Shown piece after piece: positions 51,549 through 61,861 of a DNA stretch of 64,000 nucleotides. Origin of the DNA: Salinarimonas chemoclinalis (GTDB lineage: Bacteria; Pseudomonadota; Alphaproteobacteria; Rhizobiales; Beijerinckiaceae); the NCBI RefSeq assembly GCF_041514305.1, contig NZ_JBGMWH010000021.1:1-64000 (forward strand), read 5' to 3'. The translations under genes were made by a program, and so were the position numbers. The notes beneath the pieces were generated by a model that was not told the DNA's origin, did not search any database, and worked only from the letters and a program-made list of their open reading frames with translations. The number at the start of each line of letters is the position of its first letter. Position 1 is the stretch's first letter.

Positions 51549-52856
51549 TCACGCCGGCCGCGCCAGCCACGGCCCCATGTCCCCCTCGAGCCCCACCAGC
51601 GCGAGCCCGTAGGCGACGGACTGGAAATTGTCGCCCTCGCCGATCCGCTCCGCGCCGAAGCGGCGCTCGAACAGCGCGCGCACGGCGGGCACGTAGGCCG
51701 TGCCGCCGGTGAGGAAGACCGTGTCGACCTCCTCCGGCGCGAGGGCACTCTCCGCGAGCAGAGCGTCGACCGTCGCCGCGATGCGCGCGAGGTCGTCGGC
51801 GATCCAGCCCTCGAACGCGGCGCGGGTGAGCGTCCGGTCGATGTCGAGCCCGCCGAGCCGCAGGCGGAAGGGCACGGCCTCGGCGGCGGAGAGCGCCACC
51901 TTGGCGTCGGTCACCGCCCGGTAGATCGCGAAGCCCTGATCGTTGCGGATGATCTCCAGGAAGGCGCGGATCTTCTCGGGCTCGAGCGCCGCGCGCTCGA
52001 TCTCCTCGAGCTCGGCGATCGTCTCGCGGGACTTGAGCAGCGCCAGCTGGTGCCACTTGGCGAAGCTGGCGTAGAAATGCACCGGCATCGGCAGGATCTT
52101 GTCCATCGATCGGTAGCGCCCGCCCTTGCCCAAGGCGGGCGAGATCACCGCGTCGATGATGCGGTAGTCGAAGGCGTCGCCCGCGAGCCCGAGACCGGCG
52201 TGGCCGACCGGCGTCGCGTGCACGACGCCCGCCCGGCGCTCGAAGCGGATCAGCGAGAAGTCGCTCGTGCCGCCGCCGAAGTCCGCGACGAGCACCGTCG
52301 CGTCTCGGGCGAGCCGGCTCGCGTACCAGAACGCCGCGCCCACGGGCTCGTAGACGTAGGCCGGCTCGGGCAGGCCGGCCTGCCGGTAGCCCGCGGCGTA
52401 GCGGCGGATCGCCAGCGCCTCGTCGGGCTGCGCCCCCACGAAGGCCACCGGGCGCCCGGCGACGACCCGCGCGGGCGGCACGTCGAGCGCCCCGCCGGCA
52501 TCGGCGATCGCGAGCCGCAGGAACTCGCCGAGCAGATCCTCGAAGCGGTACCGGCGCGTGAAGATGCGCGTGTCGTGGAAGATCTTGCTCGCGACGTGGC
52601 TCTTGAAGGACTGGATGAAGCGCAACTCGAAGGCGCTCGTCAGGAACGCCCGGATCGCCGCGCCCGCCGCGTGCGAGATCACGGTCGGCCCGCCGCCGGC
52701 CGCGACCTTCTCGAAGGCGAGCACCGAGCGGTAGATGTCGGACAGCCCCTCGGGCTGCGCGAAGGGCAGCGCGCGCACGGGCTCGCCCGCGCGCGCGAGG
52801 GCGACGACGGTGTTCGTCGTGCCGAAATCGACGCCGATCGCGACGCGCTCGACCAT
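51549..52856 (-). CDS. Hsp70-family protein, YegD-like
   Basis: The 435-residue protein has the actin/Hsp70 ATPase signatures: VAIGVDFGTTNTVVALA (phosphate 1), YVYEPVGAAFWYAS (connect region), VLVADFGGGTSDFSLI (phosphate 2) and VFLTGGTAYVPAVR (adenosine). It stops after the ATPase domain and lacks the DnaK substrate-binding domain, as in YegD and related proteins of about 430-450 residues. What it acts on is unknown. It converges on the hydroxyproline operon with a gap of 15 bases. Confidence 0.9.
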   Translation of the reverse strand: MVERVAIGVDFGTTNTVVALARAGEPVRALPFAQPEGLSDIYRSVLAFEKVAAGGGPTVISHAAGAAIRAFLTSAFELRFIQSFKSHVASKIFHDTRIFTRRYRFEDLLGEFLRLAIADAGGALDVPPARVVAGRPVAFVGAQPDEALAIRRYAAGYRQAGLPEPAYVYEPVGAAFWYASRLARDATVLVADFGGGTSDFSLIRFERRAGVVHATPVGHAGLGLAGDAFDYRIIDAVISPALGKGGRYRSMDKILPMPVHFYASFAKWHQLALLKSRETIAELEEIERAALEPEKIRAFLEIIRNDQGFAIYRAVTDAKVALSAAEAVPFRLRLGGLDIDRTLTRAAFEGWIADDLARIAATVDALLAESALAPEEVDTVFLTGGTAYVPAVRALFERRFGAERIGEGDNFQSVAYGLALVGLEGDMGPWLARPA

Positions 52857-52944
52857 GGAGGGCTCCGGGGCTCGGGCAATACGGGAGTTCGGGAGCCGGG
52901 CGGTCTACGGGCGATCGCGCCGCGTGGCAAGCGCGAAAGCGCGG

Positions 52945-53688
52945 CTACTCCCAATCCCCCTCGCGATGCGCCCGCTCCGCCCGCTCGGTGAAGCGGCCGT
53001 CCGGCCCGTGCAGCACGAAGGCCGGCGCCAGGCTCGCCGGGGTGCGGGCCTCCTTGATCGCGGTGATCACGACGCGCGTCGCATCGGCGTCGGCGCGGGG
53101 ATGGACCGGCGTCACGCGGATGGCGCCGAAGCCCGGCGCGAGCGCGGCGAGGCAGGCGGGGAGCTTGTCCGCGCGCTGGATCAGCGCGAGCCGGCCGCGC
53201 CGGCGCATCAGGCGGGCGCAGGCGTCGATCCAGGCGGCGAGGCCGCCGGCCTCGAGCACGTGGGCGGCGGCCCGCGCCGGATCGGGCGAGACGGGCGCGT
53301 CGCCCGGCTCGAAATAGGGCGGGTTCGTCGCGACCACGTCGGCGCCGCCGGGCGCCATCGGGGGGCCGGCGAGTACGTCCGCGCAGACCGACATGCCCCG
53401 GCCGCTCATGCCGTTCTCGGCGAGATTGCGCACGCCGAGCGCGGCGAGCGCAGGGTCGCGCTCGATCAGGACGAGGCGCGCGTCGCGCACGCACGACACC
53501 GCCATCAGCCCGACCGCGCCGGTGCCCGCTCCGACGTCGACGAGCCCCTCGCCGGGACGCAGGCCGGCGGCGGCGGCGAGGAGGACGGCGTCGGTGCCCG
53601 CGCGGTGCCCCCGGGCCGGCTGCCACAGCACGACCCGGCCGTCGAGCAGCGTGTCGCGGGTCGCGCCCTCGGGCGGCTCAGGGGCCAT
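52945..53688 (-). CDS. tRNA1(Val) adenine-N6 methyltransferase-like (TrmN6/YfiC)
   Basis: The 247-residue protein has the N-terminal lead-in DTLLDGRVVLWQPARGHRAG typical of this alphaproteobacterial group. It then has the SAM site VDVGAGTGAVGLMA, the acidic IERDPALAALGVRNL, and the N6-adenine catalytic motif NPPYFEPG. E. coli TrmN6 methylates A37 of tRNA-Val. The exact RNA target here is inferred from the fold. It overlaps the DUF2007 gene by 11 bases. Confidence 0.85.
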   Translation of the reverse strand: MAPEPPEGATRDTLLDGRVVLWQPARGHRAGTDAVLLAAAAGLRPGEGLVDVGAGTGAVGLMAVSCVRDARLVLIERDPALAALGVRNLAENGMSGRGMSVCADVLAGPPMAPGGADVVATNPPYFEPGDAPVSPDPARAAAHVLEAGGLAAWIDACARLMRRRGRLALIQRADKLPACLAALAPGFGAIRVTPVHPRADADATRVVITAIKEARTPASLAPAFVLHGPDGRFTERAERAHREGDWE

Positions 53689-53905
53689 CGCGGAGCTCGG
53701 CGCCGAGCCCGGCCTCGCGCAGGAAGCGGCGCGCGCCGTCCGCCTCGTCGTCGACGACGAGGATGCGGCGCTGGATGATGCCGATCGAGCCCTCCATCAC
53801 GCTCGTGTGGCCGTCGGCGACGAAGATGTTGTAGCCCGCGCCGCGCAGCAGCGATTCGGCGTAGCCGAGGGTGACGACGTCGTTCGTGCGCATCAATTCG
53901 ATCAT
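53678..53905 (-). CDS. DUF2007 small protein
   Basis: The 75-residue protein begins MIELMRTNDVVTLGYAESLL and continues RGAGYNIFVADGHTSVMEGS with RRILVVDDEADGARRFL near the end, matching DUF2007, a ferredoxin-like domain seen in PII-like small proteins with no defined function. It is encoded upstream of, and overlapping, the tRNA methyltransferase and divergent from ispB. This conserved trio is common in alphaproteobacteria. Confidence 0.85.
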   Translation of the reverse strand: MIELMRTNDVVTLGYAESLLRGAGYNIFVADGHTSVMEGSIGIIQRRILVVDDEADGARRFLREAGLGAELRDGP

Positions 53906-54020
53906 CGCCGGCCCGTTTCCCTCTTGCGTCAACCCCGCGCGTTGCGCCACAGCATAGCCCGTGCGACCTTGCCGTAAAGCCGCGGCCGGGTCGCGGGACG
54001 CTAGAGACGAGGTCGCGCGC

Positions 54021-55034
54021 GTGGGAGTCGTCCTTCCCTTCGAGGAGAACCGGGCCGAGCCGGGCATCGAGTCCCTGGTCTCGCTCGTGGCCGCGGACAT
54101 GGGCCGCGTCAACGAGATGATCCTGTCGCGTACGGGCTCGGACGTGGCGATGATCCCGGAGGTGGCGAACCACCTGATCTCGTCGGGCGGCAAGCGGCTG
54201 CGGCCGATGCTGACGCTCGCCACCGGCATCCTCTCGGGCTACGAGGGCGACGGCCACGTCAAGCTCGCCGCCTCCGTCGAGTTCATGCACACGGCCACGC
54301 TGCTCCACGACGACGTGGTGGACGAGAGCGACATGCGCCGCGGCAAGCCGGCGGCGCGGATCAAGTGGGGCAACGAGGCGAGCGTGCTCGTCGGCGACTT
54401 CCTGCTCGGCCAGGCCTTCCGCATGATGGTCGAGGTCGGCTCGCTGCGCGCGCTCCAGATCCTGTCGGACGCCGCCGCCATCATCGCCGAGGGCGAGGTG
54501 ATGCAGCTCGCCGCCGCCAAGAACCTCGAGACCGGCGAGGAGGCCTACCTGCGCATCATCGAGGCGAAGACCGCCGAGCTGTTCGGCGCCGCCTGCGAGG
54601 TCGGCCCCGTCATCGCCGGGCGGCCGGAGGCGGAGGCGCGGGCCGCGCGCGCCTACGGCATGGCGCTCGGCATCGCCTTCCAGCTCGTCGACGACGCGCT
54701 CGACTACGGCGGCGCCGCCGCGGCGCTCGGCAAGAACGTCGGCGACGACTTCCGCGAGGGCAAGATCACGCTGCCGGTGGTGCTGTCGCTGCGCCGCGGC
54801 ACGGACGCCGACCGCGCCTTCTTCCGCCGCACGCTGGAGCGCGGCGAGATCGGCGAGGGCGACCTCGAGGAGGCGCTCGGCATCATGCGCCGCACGAAGG
54901 CGCTCGAGGACACCGTCGCCCGCGCCCGCGACTACGGGCGGCGCGCCGTCGCCGCCCTCGACGCCCACCCGGACGGGCCGATGAAGCGCGCGCTCGTCGA
55001 GGCGGTCGCGTTCTGCATCGCGCGGGCGTACTGA
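54021..55034 (+). CDS. ispB: Octaprenyl/polyprenyl diphosphate synthase
   Basis: The enzyme elongates farnesyl diphosphate with isopentenyl units to make the ubiquinone side chain. The 337-residue all-helical protein shows the first Asp-rich motif LLHDDVVDESDMRRG, preceded by HLISSGGKRLRPML, and the second motif FQLVDDALDYGG followed by GKNVGDDFREGKITLP. The residues five and four before the first DDxxD lack large blockers, so a long product is expected; chain length cannot be set by eye. I favour GTG 54021 with GACGAGG upstream over an ATG 20 codons earlier, since the extra residues are not family-like. Confidence 0.92.
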   Translation: MGVVLPFEENRAEPGIESLVSLVAADMGRVNEMILSRTGSDVAMIPEVANHLISSGGKRLRPMLTLATGILSGYEGDGHVKLAASVEFMHTATLLHDDVVDESDMRRGKPAARIKWGNEASVLVGDFLLGQAFRMMVEVGSLRALQILSDAAAIIAEGEVMQLAAAKNLETGEEAYLRIIEAKTAELFGAACEVGPVIAGRPEAEARAARAYGMALGIAFQLVDDALDYGGAAAALGKNVGDDFREGKITLPVVLSLRRGTDADRAFFRRTLERGEIGEGDLEEALGIMRRTKALEDTVARARDYGRRAVAALDAHPDGPMKRALVEAVAFCIARAY

Positions 55035-55124
55035 GCCCGGCTCCGGGTGCAGGCCTCCGGGCAGCGGCCGGCGCCCCGCAGACTCCTGTTCTCCCGACTG
55101 CCCCCGGTCGCGAGCCGGTCGACC

Positions 55125-55679
55125 TCAGTCCACCCGCTCGCCGGGATAGACCCCCCACAGCATCTCCTGGCGGAGATAGCCGGGGATCTCGGAGCGTCCG
55201 GGCCCGTCCGCCACGACGCGGCACCAGTCCCCCGAGCACAGCTGCACGCCGACCACGCCGCCCGGCTCGAGCCGGGCAACCACGGCGGCCTCCTCGCTCT
55301 CGCGGGCGCGCAGCGCGAGCGGGTCGCCGCCGCGCTCCCACGGGGCGACGAGGGCGGTGCGGCGGCCCGACAGGAGCGAGTGCCAGACCCAGCCGTCCTC
55401 GCCGTCCGAATCGCGGATGCGCCGCCAATTGTCGAACTCGGCGATGATCTCGACCGGCAGGCCGGACCGCTCGAAGACCCAGCGCGTGACGTGGTCCTTC
55501 GACGGCCCGGCGCGCAGGTTGACCTTGTCGGTCTTCAACGAGACATAGCGCGGCAGCGGCAGCCGGGTCTCCGGGCCGATCGTGGTCTGGGCGAGGGCGG
55601 GGCTCGGGGCGGAAACGGGGGCGACGGCGAGGGCCGCGGCGAGCGCCGCGGCGGCGGGGACGACGATACGCGTGGACAA
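55125..55679 (-). CDS. Exported SH3-domain protein
   Basis: The 184-residue precursor has a signal peptide (STRIVVPAAAALAAALAVAP, cleavage near PALAQ) and two bacterial SH3-like repeats: VSLKTDKVNLRAGPSKDHVT with FDNWRRIRDSDGEDGWVW, and a second around RLEPGGVVGVQLCSGDWCRV. Such DUF1058-type proteins bind cell wall or act in the periplasm. I chose the TTG at 55679 because GGGAG lies about nine bases upstream and the signal peptide starts there. The frame is open for 55 further codons without a signal sequence. Confidence 0.83.
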   Translation of the reverse strand: MSTRIVVPAAAALAAALAVAPVSAPSPALAQTTIGPETRLPLPRYVSLKTDKVNLRAGPSKDHVTRWVFERSGLPVEIIAEFDNWRRIRDSDGEDGWVWHSLLSGRRTALVAPWERGGDPLALRARESEEAAVVARLEPGGVVGVQLCSGDWCRVVADGPGRSEIPGYLRQEMLWGVYPGERVD

Positions 55680-55822
55680 GGGTCCAACTCCCGTCGGATT
55701 GTGTTTGCGCGCGCCTCTGGTACAGAGGCTTCGGGAGCGCGTCTCGCACGCGCCCGTCGAGTCAAATCGCCGGCTCCCGGTTAAGACCCGGTGAACGGTG
55801 CGGCCCGAAATCGAGGACAGCG

Positions 55823-56821
55823 ATGCCCGCGCGCAAGAAGCCACTCGTCGTCGTGACCCGCAAGCTGCCAGACGTCGTCGAGACGCGCATGCGCGAGCTC
55901 TTCGACACGCGGCTCAACGTGGCGGACGCGCCGCTCTCGCAGGCCGACCTCGTCGCCGCCGTGCGCGAGGCGGACGTGCTCGTGCCCACGATCACCGACG
56001 AGATCGACGCCGCGGTCCTGGCCCAGTCCGGCGAGCGGCTGAAGCTCGTCGCCAACTTCGGCAACGGCGTCGACAACATCGACGTGGGCGCGGCGCTCTC
56101 GCGCGGGATCACCGTGACGAACACGCCCGGCGTCCTCACCGAGGACACCGCCGACATGACGATGGCGCTCATCCTGGCGGTGGCGCGGCGGGTCGCGGAG
56201 GGGGCGCGCGTCATCCCCGAGGAGCGCTTCGAGGGCTGGTCCCCCACCTGGATGCTCGGCCACCGCATCACCGGCAAGCGGCTCGGCATCATCGGCATGG
56301 GCCGCATAGGCACCGCTCTGGCGCGGCGCGCCAAGGCGTTCGGCCTGTCGATCCACTACCACAACCGCCGCCGCGTCCCCGCGGCGCTGGAGGAGGAGCT
56401 CGAGGCGACCTGGTGGGATTCGCTCGACCAGATGCTCGCGCGCATGGACGTCGTCTCGGTCAACTGCCCGCACACGCCGGCGACCTACCACCTCCTGTCG
56501 GCGCGTCATCTCAGGTTGCTTCGCCCCGAGGCGATCGTCGTCAACACGGCGCGCGGCGAGATCATCGACGAGAACGCCATGGCCCGCCTGATCGAGCAGG
56601 GCGCCATCGCCGGCGCGGGCCTCGACGTGTTCGAGCACGAGCCGGCGGTGAACCCCCGCCTGATCAAGCTCGCCCGCCAGGGCAAGGTCGTGCTCCTGCC
56701 GCACATGGGCTCGGCCACCCACGAGGGCCGCGTCGACATGGGCGAGAAGGTCATCGTCAACATCCGCACCTTCATGGACGGCCACCGCCCGCCGGACCGC
56801 GTGCTGCCGTCGATGCTGTGA
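55823..56821 (+). CDS. D-2-hydroxyacid dehydrogenase (glyoxylate/hydroxypyruvate reductase-like)
   Basis: The 332-residue NAD(P)-dependent enzyme shows the family blocks FGNGVDNIDVGAALSRGITV (cited as NFGNGVDNIDV), TNTPGVLTEDTADMTMALIL, the Rossmann loop LGIIGMGRIGTALARRA, the catalytic Arg in VVNTARGEIIDE, Glu in AGLDVFEHEP, and His in LLPHMGSATHEG. The closest functional label is glyoxylate reductase or glycerate dehydrogenase. No neighbour narrows the substrate. Hydroxyacid handling linked to one-carbon metabolism is possible but not shown. Confidence 0.88.
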   Translation: MPARKKPLVVVTRKLPDVVETRMRELFDTRLNVADAPLSQADLVAAVREADVLVPTITDEIDAAVLAQSGERLKLVANFGNGVDNIDVGAALSRGITVTNTPGVLTEDTADMTMALILAVARRVAEGARVIPEERFEGWSPTWMLGHRITGKRLGIIGMGRIGTALARRAKAFGLSIHYHNRRRVPAALEEELEATWWDSLDQMLARMDVVSVNCPHTPATYHLLSARHLRLLRPEAIVVNTARGEIIDENAMARLIEQGAIAGAGLDVFEHEPAVNPRLIKLARQGKVVLLPHMGSATHEGRVDMGEKVIVNIRTFMDGHRPPDRVLPSML

Positions 56822-56888
56822 GGGAGGTCGGGGCGGTGACGCGATCTCCCGCCTCGCCGGCGTTCGTCCGCGACTGGGCTTGAAGGGA

Positions 56889-56916
56889 TGCTATCGCCTG
56901 CACTAGCTTGATAGCA
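56889..56916. promoter_or_regulatory. FitAB-type operator
   Basis: TGCTATCG (56889-56896), 12 bases, then TGATAGCA (56909-56916). The outer arms GATGCTATC/GATAGCATC (56887-56918) are a perfect nine-base inverted repeat. The gonococcal FitAB operator, as I recall it, is TGCTATCA-N12-TGATAGCA, so only one base differs. It lies 28 bases upstream of the antitoxin start. Confidence 0.7.
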
Positions 56917-56944
56917 TCGCATTGTTCGCCTGGAGGACGCCGTC

Positions 56945-57211
56945 GTGGCCGCCGTCACCATTCGCAACCTCTCCGACGAGACCCATCGCGCCCTGAAGGT
57001 TCGCGCCGCCCGTCACAATCGCAGCACGGAGGCGGAAATGCGCGCCATCCTCGAGGCCGCCGTGCGCCCCGAGGTTCGCTTGCTGCTCGGCACCGCGCTG
57101 TCGGACGCCAGCCGCGAGATGGGCCTCACGAACGCCGACGTCGAGGCTCTCGAGCAGTCTCTCGACGAGATGCGAGAGAAGCGTTCCGCCGAGCCCATGA
57201 CGTTCGAATGA
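56945..57211 (+). CDS. fitA: FitA-type ribbon-helix-helix antitoxin
   Basis: The 88-residue protein opens with a ribbon-helix-helix DNA-binding domain (AAVTIRNLSDETHRALKVRA, RHNRSTEAEMRAILEAA), followed by a C-terminal arm that would wrap the toxin (DASREMGLTNADVEALEQSL). It neutralises the PIN toxin and represses its own promoter through the palindrome just upstream. The start is GTG with TGGAGGA eight bases before it. The toxin gene follows 13 bp after the stop. Confidence 0.9.
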   Translation: MAAVTIRNLSDETHRALKVRAARHNRSTEAEMRAILEAAVRPEVRLLLGTALSDASREMGLTNADVEALEQSLDEMREKRSAEPMTFE

Positions 57212-57224
57212 TGGATCGCGCAGC

Positions 57225-57638
57225 GTGATCCTGCTGGACACCAACGTCGTCTCCGAGGCAGTCAAGCCCGCGTCTCATCCATCGGTACGCGCTTGGCTCG
57301 ATGCTCAATCGGCCGAGACACTGTTCCTGCCCAGCATTGCCGTCGCCGAGCTCCTGTTCGGCGTCGGTGCGCTCCCGGATGGCCGGCGGAAGGACATGCT
57401 GCGCGCGCGAATCGATCGCCTCTTGGACGAGTTCGACGGGCGCACCCTGCCATTCGATACGTCGGCGGCGCGGCGCTACGCGGTGCTCGCCGTCTCGGCG
57501 CGCTCGGCTGGATTGGGCTTCCCCACCCCCGACGGCTATATAGCAGCGATCGCATCTGCAAATGGGTTCGCTGTGGCCTCGCGCGACACGAGTGCATTCG
57601 ATGCGGCAGGTCTGTTGGTGATGAATCCGTGGCTCTGA
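57225..57638 (+). CDS. fitB: FitB/VapC-type PIN-domain toxin ribonuclease
   Basis: The 137-residue PIN protein has the acidic residues of a Mg2+-dependent RNase: Asp in MILLDTNVVSE, Glu in IAVAELLFG, and the C-terminal Asp in FPTPDGYIAAIA. The SEAVKPASHPSVRAWLDAQS segment is typical of the FitB subgroup. It is expected to cleave RNA when freed from FitA. All acidic positions that I can see are intact, so the pair looks functional. The start is GTG, and it is spaced for co-expression with fitA. Confidence 0.92.
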   Translation: MILLDTNVVSEAVKPASHPSVRAWLDAQSAETLFLPSIAVAELLFGVGALPDGRRKDMLRARIDRLLDEFDGRTLPFDTSAARRYAVLAVSARSAGLGFPTPDGYIAAIASANGFAVASRDTSAFDAAGLLVMNPWL

Positions 57639-57678
57639 GATTCGCCGCATCACGGAGCTCACGCTCGGCCGCCCGCCT

Positions 57679-59793
<2,115 letters not shown>

Positions 59794-59838
59794 CTTGGTC
59801 CACCCGCTCGATCGGTCGATTGATCCGATTCGCCGGGC

Positions 59839-59869
59839 AGGCTACTTCCTCTAGCCGCTAGAGGTTCAA
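59839..59869 (-). promoter_or_regulatory. MerR-type zntA promoter with embedded dyad
   Basis: Reading leftward, TTGAAC (59864-59869) and TAGCCT (59839-59844) are 19 bases apart, the overlong spacer typical of MerR-family control. The spacer region contains the perfect dyad CCTCTAG-ccg-CTAGAGG (59848-59864). It drives zntA and overlaps the regulator's own promoter region. Confidence 0.8.
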
Positions 59870-59882
59870 GGGGGTCGCGACC

Positions 59883-60299
59883 ATGGTCCTGTCGATCGGG
59901 GATCTGTCCCGGCGCACCGGCGTGAAGGTGCCGACGATCCGATATTACGAGAGCATCGGCCTCCTGCCGGAGCCGGCGCGCAGCGAGGGTGGGCAGCGGC
60001 GCTACGGCGAGGCGCATCTCGCGCGGCTCGGCTTCGTACGCCACGCCCGCGACCTCGGCTTCGACATCGAGGCGATCCGCTCGCTGCTCGCCATGGCGTC
60101 GGACCCCCGGCGGGCCTGCGGCGAGGCACACGCCATCACCCGCGCGCACTTGGCCGACGTCGAGCGCCGCATCGCCCGCCTCGGGGCGCTGCGCGACGAG
60201 CTGCGCGGGATGCTCGCCTGCGACAACGGCACCGTGGCGCAGTGCCGGATCATCGAGGTCCTGGCCGACCACCAGCACTGCCTCCACGAACGGCACTGA
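59883..60299 (+). CDS. MerR-family metal-responsive regulator of zntA
   Basis: The 138-residue protein has the MerR helix-turn-helix (SIGDLSRRTGVKVPTIRYYE, IGLLPEPARSEGGQRRYGEA), a dimerisation helix, and cysteines positioned as in ZntR-like sensors (ACGEAH near residue 80, LACDNGTVAQC near 118-126). His-rich QHCLHERH at the end may also bind metal. It diverges from zntA across an 89-bp region with a matching 19-base-spacer promoter, so zinc, cadmium or lead sensing is the likely role. Confidence 0.9.
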   Translation: MVLSIGDLSRRTGVKVPTIRYYESIGLLPEPARSEGGQRRYGEAHLARLGFVRHARDLGFDIEAIRSLLAMASDPRRACGEAHAITRAHLADVERRIARLGALRDELRGMLACDNGTVAQCRIIEVLADHQHCLHERH

Positions 60300-60330
60300 T
60301 CGCGGCGACGTCGCGCCTCCTGAACGCGAG

Positions 60331-60365
60331 CGCCCCGCCGTCCGGGGGGACGGCGGGGCGTTCGT
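60331..60365 (+). terminator. Hairpin terminator between merR and atpF
   Basis: CGCCCCGCCGTCC (60331-60343) pairs perfectly with GGACGGCGGGGCG (60348-60360) over a GGGG loop, followed by TTCGT. It stands between two converging genes and may stop transcripts from both sides. The T-tract is short. Confidence 0.65.
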
Positions 60366-60390
60366 GACGCGTCGTGACGTGCGGTGCGGT

Positions 60391-60885
60391 TCAGCTCGCG
60401 AGATGCCCGCGGATCTGGCCGAGCCCGTCGCGCATGAAGCGCTCCCCGTCCTGGCCGCTCGCCTGCTCGCGCAGCACCGTCTCGGAGGCGGAGACGGCCG
60501 CTGCGATGGCGGCGTCGCGCACCTCGATCATCGCCTGCTGCTCGGCGGCGGCGATCTTGTCCTCGGCCGCCTTGGTGCGGCGCGCGACGAAGGCGTTCAA
60601 CCGCTCCTCGGCCTCGGCCTGGATGCGCTCGGCCTCCTCGCGGGCGGCCATGACGATCGCCTCGGCCTCCTTCTCGGCGTTCGCGCGCTTGACCTCGTAC
60701 TCGCGCAGCAGCGACTCGGCGTCTCCGCGCAGGCGCCGGGCCTCGTCGAGCTCGGCGGCGATGCGCTCGCCGCGCTTGTCGAGGGCCGCGCCGATGCGGT
60801 GGAACACCTCGTAGTGCCAGAGCAGCCAGATCAGCGCGATCGTGGACAGCGCCTGCCAGAAGTAGGTGGAGCCCAGGAAATCCAT
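60391..60885 (-). CDS. atpF: ATP synthase F0 subunit b
   Basis: The b subunit forms the peripheral stalk that holds F1 against F0. The 164-residue protein has one N-terminal membrane helix (FWQALSTIALIWLLWHYEVF) and a long charged helix (residues about 35-130, ELDEARRLRGDAESLLREYE) ending near a short C-terminal region. It is the last gene of the F0 operon, 10 bp after b', with GAGGAGAG before its ATG. Confidence 0.93.
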   Translation of the reverse strand: MDFLGSTYFWQALSTIALIWLLWHYEVFHRIGAALDKRGERIAAELDEARRLRGDAESLLREYEVKRANAEKEAEAIVMAAREEAERIQAEAEERLNAFVARRTKAAEDKIAAAEQQAMIEVRDAAIAAAVSASETVLREQASGQDGERFMRDGLGQIRGHLAS

Positions 60886-60895
60886 GTCGCTCTCC

Positions 60896-61435
60896 TCAGC
60901 CCGCGGCCCGGCGGTCGAGCGCCGCGGACACGGTGCCCGGCGCGGGCGCCCGGCCGGTGATGCGCTCGACGATGGCTTCCGCCGTCTCCTCCGCGATGGT
61001 GCGGACGTTCGACATGGCCTCGGCCTTGCGCGCGGCGATCTGCGCCTCGGCGGCGGCGAGCCGCTCGGCGAGGTCGTCCTCGAGCGCCCTGCGCTTGGCG
61101 TCGGCCTCCGCCTGCATCGCGTCGCGGGTCTTCGAGGCGATCGCCTGGGCGTTGGCCTTGGCCGAAGCGAGCGCCTCGTCGTAGGCGGTGCCGGCGGCCT
61201 CCGCGTCGCGCTTGGCGGTCGCGGCGGCGTCGAGATCGCGCGAGACGGTGACCTCGCGCGTCTCCACGATGCCGTGGAAGCGCGGGACGATCACGCGGTT
61301 CATCACGTAGTAGAGCAGCCCGAACGCGATCGCGAGCCACAGGAGCTGCGACGGGAAGGTGCTGGTCTCGAAAGGCGGGAATGCGCTGCCGCCGTATGCG
61401 GCTGCCTCGCCCGCTGCCCCCGTGGGAGATGCCAT
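60896..61435 (-). CDS. atpG: ATP synthase F0 subunit b'
   Basis: A second, diverged b subunit is typical of alphaproteobacteria and photosynthetic bacteria, where b and b' form a heterodimeric stalk. The 179-residue protein has a longer N-terminal lead (GGSAFPPFETSTFPSQ) ahead of the membrane helix LLWLAIAFGLLYYVM, then RVIVPRFHGIVETRE and a coiled-coil tail. The symbol varies between databases (atpG, atpF2, atpX). Confidence 0.92.
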   Translation of the reverse strand: MASPTGAAGEAAAYGGSAFPPFETSTFPSQLLWLAIAFGLLYYVMNRVIVPRFHGIVETREVTVSRDLDAAATAKRDAEAAGTAYDEALASAKANAQAIASKTRDAMQAEADAKRRALEDDLAERLAAAEAQIAARKAEAMSNVRTIAEETAEAIVERITGRAPAPGTVSAALDRRAAG

Positions 61436-61544
61436 GGCGTCGACGCCCTTTCAATGCGCCCGCCGGGCGCGGATGGCCCGGCGCGACGCGTGCCTTCGGG
61501 AGAGGGGCCCCCCGCGGCGCGGGAGGCTCCGGGCCGCGGGCCGC

Positions 61545-61793
61545 TTACGCGACGAAGAGCAGGACGAGCGCGACGACGAGGCAGAAGATGCCCAGGCCCT
61601 CGGCGAGCGCCGCGCCGATGAACGCGCGGGCGAACTGGCCGTCGGACGCCGACGGGTTGCGCAGCGCGCCGGAGAGGAAGTTGCCGAAGATGTTGCCCAC
61701 GCCGATCGCGGCGAGGCCCATGCCGATGGCGGCGAGGCCGGCGCCGAGATACTTGTAGGCGTCGCCGGCGGCGGTGATGACTTCGGTCTCCAT
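61545..61793 (-). CDS. atpE: ATP synthase F0 subunit c
   Basis: The 82-residue ring subunit has two hydrophobic helices joined by the polar loop ALRNPSA. The proton-carrying Glu lies in the second helix (IGAALAEGLGIFCLVVALVL, E of AEGLG). The Gly-rich first helix (AGLAAIGMGLAAIGVGNIFG) packs in the ring. Nothing in the ion site suggests sodium. It is slightly longer than the 74-78 residues common in the group because of a longer N-terminus. Confidence 0.95.
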   Translation of the reverse strand: METEVITAAGDAYKYLGAGLAAIGMGLAAIGVGNIFGNFLSGALRNPSASDGQFARAFIGAALAEGLGIFCLVVALVLLFVA

Positions 61794-61861
61794 GACGTAC
61801 TCCTTGAGCGAAGAGGCGAGAGAGGGGAGGGGGTGCGGGACGAGTGCGCCGCCCGGGTCGA

